From Nitrososphaerota archaeon (GTDB taxonomy: Archaea > Thermoproteota > Nitrososphaeria > Nitrososphaerales > UBA57), in NCBI GenBank assembly GCA_022572285.1, contig JACZWF010000119.1, positions 1 to 5,110 on the forward strand: 5,110 nt of DNA, given 5' to 3'. This document shows positions 1 to 5,110 of this stretch, in pieces (position 1 is the stretch's first letter; each line of letters opens with the position of its first letter). The translations under genes and the position numbers were made by a program. The notes beneath the pieces are model-generated. The model was not told where the DNA came from. It saw nothing but the letters and a program-made list of their open reading frames with translations, and did no database searches.

Positions 1-26
1 ATGCTTATCTCTAACAGCATAATTAA

Positions 27-299
27 TTATTTCCTATTCCATTTTTCAAGTGATCTCCAATCTTCATCGGTTAGATTGTTAACGGTCTTAGCAGGGTCAT
101 TAGTTACAGCCCAAACCAACGCCACAACCCACCCGATAAGCGACCACCCCAGGAACAGGTTCAAAAGAAAGATAGCCCCCGCATTGTTCTTGCCCTTCAT
201 CATTCCGATAATCCCCGGAATAAAATACACACAAATAATGATAAAAAGATAAAAACCGCCTTGTCCGTCTGCGTAGTTTACTGTGTTTGCTGTGTTCAT
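27..299 (-). CDS. Superinfection immunity family (Imm_superinfect) small membrane protein
   Basis: This 90-residue protein has two predicted membrane helices, about residues 15-34 and 42-65, joined by a short basic turn (KGKNN, 35-39). The second helix carries the family signature: small residues, then NLFLGW (47-52), then IGWVVALVWA (55-64). The polar C-terminal tail (67-90) is probably cytoplasmic. This pattern is typical of the family named after phage T4 Imm, which blocks DNA entry of a second phage. Many chromosomal members exist with no shown immunity role, so the name describes the fold more than the function. The start at 299 is supported by AAAGGA at 312-307 with 7-nt spacing. The gene lies 11 bp after the large exported protein and its ribosome site overlaps that gene's stop codon, so the two are probably co-transcribed and translationally coupled. 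The family call is firm; the biological role is open. Confidence 0.85.
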   Translation of the reverse strand: MNTANTVNYADGQGGFYLFIIICVYFIPGIIGMMKGKNNAGAIFLLNLFLGWSLIGWVVALVWAVTNDPAKTVNNLTDEDWRSLEKWNRK

Positions 300-306
300 T
301 TTAGTA

Positions 307-312
307 TCCTTT
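307..312 (-). promoter_or_regulatory. Ribosome-binding site overlapping upstream stop codon
   Basis: Read on the minus strand this is AAAGGA, ending 7 nt before the ATG at 299. Its first two bases are the last two of the TAA stop (313-311) of the 968-residue gene. Ribosomes ending on the large gene would sit on the start site of the small membrane protein, which favours coupled translation. Confidence 0.65.
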
Positions 313-562
313 ATCGATTTTCAAAAAATATATGCCACACAAGGCCATCATTCATAAAGACAGTATCGAAATATTCGCAATTAAAATCACTAAACGGCTG
401 ACCTGTTCCTACAATATGGAAGGTCAACCGTTCTGTTTCATTTTCTGCTTTATCATGCATGGCCCACAATATAATGTCTCCATGTTGCTCGGATACGCTT
501 AGAAATTTAGCGCCTATAGCTATTCCGATTGCTCGGACTATCCTTTTCTCCTCTAGAGAAAA
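311..562 (-). other. Phage-type (DUF7352-like) C-terminal domain of the exported protein
   Basis: This stretch codes for residues 886-968. It follows the full pattern of a small stand-alone family I know from phages and prophages: a short first strand (VFSLEEKR), GAKFLSV (902-908), an EQHG turn, ILWAMHD (916-922), an acidic linker ending in ER, LTFHIVGTGQP (931-941), then EYFDTVF (948-954) and a closing LVWHIFFE (959-966). In the usual form these read GAKILSVQ, LWALVD, RTFRIYGTGHP, YIGTVQ and LVFHVFE. The domain looks complete and joins directly to the preceding sandwich module. The family name DUF7352 is from memory; the motif match is seen in the sequence. I see no start codon with a ribosome site that would make it a separate gene. 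Confidence 0.7.
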
Positions 563-3217
563 GACTCGCAATTCAGCAGAGATGGAGTCAGGCCCACCTG
601 CTGTTTCTTCTATGAACACCTCGAAAGTTACCAAACCTTCCCTGTCGTAATGCAACTCAAAGCCTACGGTTCTAGTTTCCCCAGGCCCGAGAAAGATGAT
701 CTGTGACGTTGGGAAAATGGTAATTCCATCAGAATTCCTAGTGAGTAGCCTTATCTCTCCCGCTCGTTCTATTGTGTTTGCAACTCTCACCCAAGCATAA
801 GTCGACTCACCTTCAAAGGCCGTCTTCGATTCGGTAATTTCGAGATCTATGATTCCTACCTTTGGCAGGAGAACAAAATGAGCGGTAATCACTAAAGGTC
901 CATCTACAATTATGCGAACGGGATTCTCTTCACTCGTATTTCCGTCAAAAATCCAGCGACTGAAAGCATAATCACCTATCCTTCTCGCGACTGAAAGCTC
1001 TATCTCATCTCCTGCGCCGTGCCAATCTCCCCCATTCGTGATTTGGGCGAGGCCTTCTGGATTCGAGGCTGTTTCAATAAGATATTGGATAACATAATTC
1101 GCAGCTATCGTCTTGAAGTTATCCATAACCAGGCTTATGAGAGGGTCAGAACTAGTAATTCCTCCAGTCCAACCATTGAACAGATACCTGCTCTTCTCAG
1201 AAAGAGGAAGTATTTCGTCTGTCCTAATTGTTGCTGTCTCCCCCTCTTCGAACCATCCTCCGCCAATCGGTTCAGCTACGCCGAAGGGTTGCGATGAAAG
1301 CCGCAATAGATATTGTCGACTGAAATCTGCTCTGAAAGTTGTTGCCGATCCTGCAATTATTGTTCGGGAGAGTTCGGTATTCCCATCGCCCCAAGACTTG
1401 AAGACAAACCGCACTCCAGGGGACCCATCTACGATAGACTGCGGTATGGCCAGCGTGTGTTCCTCGCCTTGAACCCATCTGAAAGTCCTTGGAAGTTCTT
1501 CGGGTTGGTAGATTGTCCCATCAATGCTTATAGCTGAAACCCTCGGAGAAGAGTCGATGAGGACTTCGAACAGCTCAAGAATCGTCAGCGCGGCTTGGAC
1601 CGGTACAGTCCCAGTTGAATATGTTGCCTCGATAATCAGGGGCATCAGGTTCCGTGGCTGAGTTGATTGGAAAGAAGTAATTGTTAGTATCAGGGACCTA
1701 AATGATCCCGCTGTTACAGGCACTGGATTCGGCGAAAACGATGCTACAAGATCTCCAGGGAGATTCGGAATGTCGAATAGGATATTTCCAGAAAAACCAC
1801 CAGATGATGTGATTGTGATATTGTATGTAGTTGATTCTCCTTGAGAAATACTCCTTGACAGCGGGTCGATAATTAGGGAGAATTCCCGGGCCGGTACTTC
1901 AACGGCGATCTGAGCAGTTCGCGTAAGGGATCCCGAATTTCCGATTACTGAAAATACATAACTCCCTGGTTGAACCGAGCTAGAAATCGAAATCTGGAGA
2001 CTGGTTTCTTGCTCCCCGTCAGGGGCTGGTGTGAGAGTTCGGGAAATGAAAATCATTCCTATCCCGCTGATGACGGGACTGGTCGAAAGGGTTATTTGTG
2101 CATTGAAATCGTCAATCGATCTAACTGTGATAGATATCAGTGAAGTAGCTCCGACGTTTATTATACTTGATTGTGGATCTACCAGGATTTGGAAATCGCC
2201 GACGACCCGAAGGGCGAGGACGAAGCTACCTGAGGCGAAACCGCTTTTTGCGGCGTCAACAATAATCGTAACCTGTGCACGAGTAGTGGGAGTGAACGCG
2301 GTGATGAATCGTCCGCTTCCGTCTGTTATTCCTGAGATCGTGGTATCACCGTTGGAGAAAGTCCCGATCCCAGACGTCGCAGAAAGGCTCACGGAAGTAC
2401 CAGATACTGGAGTGCCCTGTGTATCAGTGACGGTAGCGATTAAACTAGACTCCTGGAAAATTATGGCTGGATTAGGTGTGGCTTGGAGAGTTACAAATAG
2501 AGGATTGGGAATCACGTTGACCGTTATCTCGGTCAAGTTCTGCAAACTCCCAAATATTCCGGATATCGTAACGGTATGACTCTTGATCGTGGCACTCTCC
2601 GATGCTGCAAACCTTACAACAGCCTGACCAGACTGCCCCTCCGGAACAGGCACAGTATCGGGAATAATATTAACAGTAACACCGGCACCTTGAAGATTTG
2701 GAGTATCCTGCAGTGCAACCGTCCCCGAGAAGCGATTTCGCGACTGAATCGTCACAATGACATCCTGACTCTCACCCTGACGGACTGAGACAGAATTGGG
2801 GCTACTAAACATCTGAAAGTTTGAGATGTATAATGTAAATGTCACGTCTTGAGTCAATGTACCGTTAGAAGCTATGATCCTAACTTGATGCATTCCGGGG
2901 GGAGAAGAAAGCATTGGAGAAACCGTTAATGTTATGGGATTGTAAGGACTTACTACCGTCACGGCTTCCAACGATACGTTGGTGTCATCTGGGATAGTAG
3001 CAGGGTCGATGCTGAGGCCAAGCTGATCGTTGAATCCGATAACACTAGAAAAAATGATGTCTAGTGAAGCACTGGCTCCCAGAGGGATAGCAAGCTCTGG
3101 TACGCTTGTGGTTAGAGAAAATGGCGGAGGTGGAGTTTGGCCAGATGCTAGGGGAGAAGCTAGAAAAACCAGACCAGCTAGAAAGAAAGCTCTGAGAAAT
3201 AGCCTAGAAAATGGCAT
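311..3217 (-). CDS. Large exported multi-Ig-domain protein with InlB-type repeats and a phage-type C-terminal domain
   Basis: This 968-residue protein begins with a Sec signal peptide: basic start, hydrophobic core 6-20, likely cleavage near ASG-QT (24-27), then a proline run. Modules follow: Ig-like sandwiches at about 33-131 and 134-236; a Big_1/invasin-like module at 240-337 (GTPVSGTSVSLSA, then TDGSGRF); two more sandwiches at 341-440 and 446-548; three InlB-type B repeats at 550-782; a CARDB-like sandwich at 784-885; and a C-terminal domain at 886-968 resembling a small phage protein. The modules at 134-236 and 446-548 look like siblings (both have QGES, then FSG, then a PNL turn). Only one Cys (947) is present, and six N-glycosylation sequons (N80, 118, 227, 466, 760, 926). 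No C-terminal membrane anchor or sorting signal is visible, so it may be released or held by other surface proteins. AAAGGA at 3231-3226 supports this start. The exact role and ligand are unknown. Confidence 0.9.
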   Translation of the reverse strand: MPFSRLFLRAFFLAGLVFLASPLASGQTPPPPFSLTTSVPELAIPLGASASLDIIFSSVIGFNDQLGLSIDPATIPDDTNVSLEAVTVVSPYNPITLTVSPMLSSPPGMHQVRIIASNGTLTQDVTFTLYISNFQMFSSPNSVSVRQGESQDVIVTIQSRNRFSGTVALQDTPNLQGAGVTVNIIPDTVPVPEGQSGQAVVRFAASESATIKSHTVTISGIFGSLQNLTEITVNVIPNPLFVTLQATPNPAIIFQESSLIATVTDTQGTPVSGTSVSLSATSGIGTFSNGDTTISGITDGSGRFITAFTPTTRAQVTIIVDAAKSGFASGSFVLALRVVGDFQILVDPQSSIINVGATSLISITVRSIDDFNAQITLSTSPVISGIGMIFISRTLTPAPDGEQETSLQISISSSVQPGSYVFSVIGNSGSLTRTAQIAVEVPAREFSLIIDPLSRSISQGESTTYNITITSSGGFSGNILFDIPNLPGDLVASFSPNPVPVTAGSFRSLILTITSFQSTQPRNLMPLIIEATYSTGTVPVQAALTILELFEVLIDSSPRVSAISIDGTIYQPEELPRTFRWVQGEEHTLAIPQSIVDGSPGVRFVFKSWGDGNTELSRTIIAGSATTFRADFSRQYLLRLSSQPFGVAEPIGGGWFEEGETATIRTDEILPLSEKSRYLFNGWTGGITSSDPLISLVMDNFKTIAANYVIQYLIETASNPEGLAQITNGGDWHGAGDEIELSVARRIGDYAFSRWIFDGNTSEENPVRIIVDGPLVITAHFVLLPKVGIIDLEITESKTAFEGESTYAWVRVANTIERAGEIRLLTRNSDGITIFPTSQIIFLGPGETRTVGFELHYDREGLVTFEVFIEETAGGPDSISAELRVFSLEEKRIVRAIGIAIGAKFLSVSEQHGDIILWAMHDKAENETERLTFHIVGTGQPFSDFNCEYFDTVFMNDGLVWHIFFENR
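872..1570 (-). repeat. Three tandem divergent InlB-type B repeats in the exported protein
   Basis: These are protein-level repeats, not near-identical DNA. Residues 550-633, 634-709 and 710-782 each run through the same pattern: an opening hydrophobic strand (FEVLIDSSP, YLLRLSSQP, YLIETASNP), a Gly/Glu-rich turn (WVQGEE, WFEEGE, WHGAGDE), an aromatic core with Trp (FKSWGDG 606-612, FNGWTGG 680-686, FSRWIFDG 752-759), and a closing strand (FRADF, IAANY, ITAHF). This is the pattern of the divergent InlB B-repeat (bacterial repeat) domain, often found in surface proteins where the repeats make a stalk. Unit 3 has lost the second Gly near its Trp. Confidence 0.7.
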
Positions 3218-3225
3218 TCTTACCG

Positions 3226-3231
3226 TCCTTT
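3226..3231 (-). promoter_or_regulatory. Ribosome-binding site of the exported protein
   Basis: Read on the minus strand this is AAAGGA with 8 nt to the ATG at 3217. It supports the start that includes the signal peptide. A second purine run, AGGAG at 3240-3236, is too far upstream to serve this start. Confidence 0.5.
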
Positions 3232-3250
3232 GAAGCTCCTACAGAGCGAG

Positions 3251-3260
3251 TAAATTATAA
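3251..3260 (-). promoter_or_regulatory. Candidate archaeal TATA-box promoter for the exported protein operon
   Basis: On the minus strand the site reads TTATAATTTA, inside a GC-richer surround (CCAACCC before, CTCGCTC after). With the usual archaeal spacing of about 26 nt from the TATA centre, transcription would begin near 3229, leaving a leader of about 12 nt that just keeps the AGGA ribosome site. No clear purine-rich BRE is seen directly upstream. If the organism is bacterial, the same bases could act as a -10 element, but no good -35 is apparent. Confidence 0.45.
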
Positions 3261-3273
3261 GGGTTGGCTAGTT

Positions 3274-3296
3274 TGAAAAGAACTATCTTCTTTTCA
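3274..3296 (-). terminator. Hairpin downstream of the oxidoreductase beta subunit
   Basis: A perfect 9-bp inverted repeat (TGAAAAGAA / TTCTTTTCA on the minus strand) encloses a 5-nt loop, GATAG. It lies 10 nt after the beta-subunit stop codon and before the TATA-like element of the next gene. The stem is AT-rich and has no T tract after it, so it is not a classic intrinsic terminator. The T-rich right arm could itself act as an archaeal termination signal, or the hairpin may protect the 3' end of the mRNA or bind a regulator. The stem is certain; its role is inferred. Confidence 0.4.
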
Positions 3297-3306
3297 TATT
3301 GGAGGT

Positions 3307-4170
3307 TCAGGTAAAATCCTTTACCAGCTCCTTTACTAATTCAACGGTCTGGTCGATTGGCTGATGTACCAATGGCATATACTTGAGGACTTGTTCCTCG
3401 CGCTCATAGGTAGGTCTCGAATCCTTATAAAAAATACCAAGGGGTATTCTATCCTCCCATTCTTGCGACCTCTTCAATGCCTGATTCACACTCTGGATGT
3501 CATGATTATCCTCTTCTAATCGATAGACCCGCTCCCTAAACCATTGGTAGGTATTCTGCCTATTGTAGGTTACGCATGGACTCATTATATCGATTAGAGA
3601 GAAACCCTTGTGCTTTATCCCTTCTTCAGTCAACTTCGCCAAATGGTCCGCATCTCCTGAGAATCCACGAGCGACAAATGTTGCACCTGATACGAGAGCC
3701 AAAGCAATCGGATTAACTGGGCCTTCCAGTACACCCTGAGGAGTTGACTTTGTTACCATGCCTTTCTCACTTGTTGGTGCCGCTTGAACTGTCGTAAGAC
3801 CGTAAACCTGGTTGTTCATGACTACGTATGTTATATCGAGATTCCTTCGCATGGCGTGGATGAAGTGTCCTAGGCCAATGCCGTACCCATCACCATCGCC
3901 TCCAGCGATAATTACGGTCAAGTCGTGATTGGCAAGCTTGATTCCCGAAGCTACTGGTACAGCCCGGCCATGGAGGCCATGGAAGCCGTAAGAGTTCAGA
4001 AAACCGGGCAGGTTTGAGGAACAACCTATCCCTGACACGATTACTACATCCTTTGGATTCAACCCTAGTGACGCTAGTGCAATCTGCAAACCCCGTAAAA
4101 CAGCAAAGTCTCCACATCCAGGACACCAGGTAGCCTTTGCCTCTACTTTGTAAAGCGCAATTTCCGCCAT
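3307..4170 (-). CDS. korB: 2-oxoacid:ferredoxin oxidoreductase, beta subunit
   Basis: This complete 287-residue cytosolic subunit carries thiamine diphosphate and the [4Fe-4S] cluster of a CoA-dependent 2-oxoacid:ferredoxin oxidoreductase, which turns a 2-oxoacid plus CoA into acyl-CoA, CO2 and reduced ferredoxin. Four cluster cysteines are in their family places: WCPGC (C16, C19), GIGCSS (C50) and SPCVTYN (C199). The thiamine motif is GDGDG at 91-95 with NN at 119-120, followed by the usual QVYGLT and PTSEKG. The C-terminal part (about 198-267) fits the PFO beta C-terminal domain. The length is usual for the two-subunit type, and there are no extra ferredoxin motifs. Its ATG directly follows the TAA of the alpha subunit, with GAGGT at 4185-4181 inside the alpha gene as ribosome site. 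Substrate is not settled: N53 sits where 2-oxoglutarate enzymes usually have Arg or Lys, so korB is a family label, not proof of 2-oxoglutarate use. Confidence 0.93.
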   Translation of the reverse strand: MAEIALYKVEAKATWCPGCGDFAVLRGLQIALASLGLNPKDVVIVSGIGCSSNLPGFLNSYGFHGLHGRAVPVASGIKLANHDLTVIIAGGDGDGYGIGLGHFIHAMRRNLDITYVVMNNQVYGLTTVQAAPTSEKGMVTKSTPQGVLEGPVNPIALALVSGATFVARGFSGDADHLAKLTEEGIKHKGFSLIDIMSPCVTYNRQNTYQWFRERVYRLEEDNHDIQSVNQALKRSQEWEDRIPLGIFYKDSRPTYEREEQVLKYMPLVHQPIDQTVELVKELVKDFT

Positions 4171-5110
4171 TTACCTATTTACCTCTCTGACTTTCGTTAT
4201 GATTTGACTGGGGTAAAAAGGCTCCCCATCATATTTGAGGAGTTGATTCTTAATACTAAAGCCAGTCTCCATTCTGATCAGTCTGCTCAGCTGACCAGTG
4301 TAGTTCGATTCTATTGTAAGGGTATTTCGACATGACTCAAGTACCTCCTTTACTTGTTTTGTATGGAAGGGTAACATATATTTGATATGCATATGGTTCA
4401 GTGTCACTCCTTCTTCTCCCAATGTAGAAATGGCTTCTTCGATCACTCCATAGGTGGACCCCCACCCGATGATGGTGAGGTCGGCATCATTTTTCCCCTC
4501 TAAGCGCGGCTCCGATAATTCCCGCAAGATGTGTTCCATTTTCCTCATTCTTTTTTGGAACATTCTAGTCCTCATCTCTTCATCTGTAAAAACGTCACTG
4601 ATTATGTTCGCCGCGTCGTCATGTTCGTCACTTGAGGCTTGGAAAATAGTCCCGGCTCTACCAGGAAAGGATCTCGGGGAGACACCACTTTCTGTGAATG
4701 CATACCTCTTGAACCCGTTCCTAGAATCAGCCGAACCCACATCGGGTTTGGCGACTTCCCCTCTCTCAATCGAGAAATCCAGGTTAATACCATCCAGAGA
4801 TTCCATGTGTTCCGATAAGTAGAGATCGGATAGTACAATTACAGGAACCTGAAACTTTTCTGCAAGATTGAATGCCTCAACTATTGATGAGAAACAGTCC
4901 TCAACAGTAGAAGCTGCCAATACAATCTTTGGGTAATCTCCTTGAGATGCACCTAGGGCTTGAAAGAGATCTGATTGTTCTGTTTTAGTTGGTAGCCCAG
5001 TTGAGGGCCCCCCTCGCTGGGAGCTAATAATCACGACAGGAGTTTCTGTCTGGCCTGCTAAGCCAATCGCCTCAGACATAAGAGAGAATCCACCTCCAGA
5101 CGTCCCAACC
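4171..5110 (-). CDS. korA: 2-oxoacid:ferredoxin oxidoreductase, alpha subunit (N-terminus beyond window)
   Basis: The last 312 codons of the alpha subunit are visible; the reading frame stays open to the right edge. The ATG at 5079 is an internal methionine: the ten codons before it read VGTSGGGFSL, the conserved glycine loop of the family. Next come GLAGQTETP and the hallmark QRGGPSTGLPTKTEQSDL, whose Arg (residue 32 of the fragment) matches the arginine that holds the substrate carboxylate in the Sulfolobus enzyme. Further on are YAFTESGVSPRSFPG (about 136-150) and DEHDD (161-165). The end, about 210-275, fits PFOR domain II with an IESNYTGQ motif. In two-subunit enzymes this chain is about 600 residues with a fused gamma domain and a YPITP motif, both of which would lie outside the window. 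It is co-transcribed with beta. Whether the true substrate is pyruvate, 2-oxoglutarate or several 2-oxoacids cannot be read here. Confidence 0.92.
   Translation of the reverse strand, partial: VGTSGGGFSLMSEAIGLAGQTETPVVIISSQRGGPSTGLPTKTEQSDLFQALGASQGDYPKIVLAASTVEDCFSSIVEAFNLAEKFQVPVIVLSDLYLSEHMESLDGINLDFSIERGEVAKPDVGSADSRNGFKRYAFTESGVSPRSFPGRAGTIFQASSDEHDDAANIISDVFTDEEMRTRMFQKRMRKMEHILRELSEPRLEGKNDADLTIIGWGSTYGVIEEAISTLGEEGVTLNHMHIKYMLPFHTKQVKEVLESCRNTLTIESNYTGQLSRLIRMETGFSIKNQLLKYDGEPFYPSQIITKVREVNR
4181..4185 (-). promoter_or_regulatory. Ribosome-binding site for the beta subunit inside the alpha gene
   Basis: On the minus strand this is GAGGT, part of AGAGAGGT, with 10 nt to the beta ATG at 4170. 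It lies in the last codons of the alpha subunit, and the alpha TAA and beta ATG touch without overlap (TAAATG). This fits coupled translation for one-to-one subunit production. Confidence 0.6.

Noticed and set aside
1..252. Open frame of 83 codons on the plus strand
   Set aside because: It lies antisense to the superinfection-immunity-type gene, whose protein has clear family motifs and a good ribosome site. The plus-strand translation shows no recognisable pattern and has no upstream sequence to judge.
322..335. TATA-like stretch CATATATTTTTTGA on the minus strand as an internal promoter for the small membrane protein
   Set aside because: It lies in codons for the conserved WHIFFE end of the large protein. 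A start about 26 nt downstream would fall near 304 and cut off the good ribosome site at 312-307, so co-transcription is the better explanation.
2031..2579. Plus-strand open frame of 182 codons inside the exported protein gene
   Set aside because: Its length comes from low stop-codon frequency opposite Ser/Thr/Val-rich coding sequence. The translation resembles no family I know, and the minus-strand frame is clearly the coding one.
3966..3983. Tandem 9-bp direct repeat GGCCATGGA x2
   Set aside because: It encodes the HGLHGR stretch that is conserved in the beta-subunit family, so it is explained by protein sequence and not by a DNA repeat element.
4454..4822. Plus-strand open frame of 122 codons inside the alpha subunit gene
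   Set aside because: It is fully antisense to strongly conserved oxidoreductase sequence and has no recognisable motif.

Overview
The window reads best as a piece of an archaeal chromosome, most likely a Thermoproteota lineage related to Nitrososphaeria or Bathyarchaeia. This is a lean, not a proof. The signs are a two-subunit (large alpha plus ~290-residue beta) 2-oxoacid:ferredoxin oxidoreductase, a TATA-like promoter element before the next gene, and a very large secreted protein of stacked Ig-like modules of the kind these archaea carry. Base composition looks mid-40s percent GC by eye. Clear Shine-Dalgarno sites precede the starts, so a bacterium is not excluded.

Everything real lies on the minus strand, so the genes are read from right to left. 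At the right edge (5110 down to 4171) is the C-terminal half of the oxidoreductase alpha subunit; its N-terminus is outside the window. Its stop codon directly abuts the ATG of the complete beta subunit (4170-3307). Together they would form a CoA-dependent, thiamine-diphosphate and [4Fe-4S] enzyme that oxidises a 2-oxoacid to acyl-CoA and passes electrons to ferredoxin, or runs in reverse to fix CO2. An 89-bp gap follows, with a perfect 9-bp hairpin close to the beta stop and then a TATA-like element.

That element leads into a 968-residue exported protein (3217-311). It has a signal peptide, five Ig-like sandwich modules, three divergent InlB-type B repeats, one more Ig-like module, and a C-terminal ~80-residue domain that closely resembles a small stand-alone protein family common in phages (DUF7352, as I recall the name). 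Eleven bases later, with its ribosome-binding site overlapping the preceding stop codon, is a 90-residue two-helix membrane protein of the superinfection-immunity (Imm_superinfect) family (299-27).

The metabolic pair and the surface/membrane pair look like two separate transcription units. The most unusual point is the second unit: a secreted Ig-type protein ending in a phage-type domain, tightly coupled to a superinfection-immunity-type membrane protein. A role at the cell surface, perhaps in virus exclusion, is a hypothesis only.
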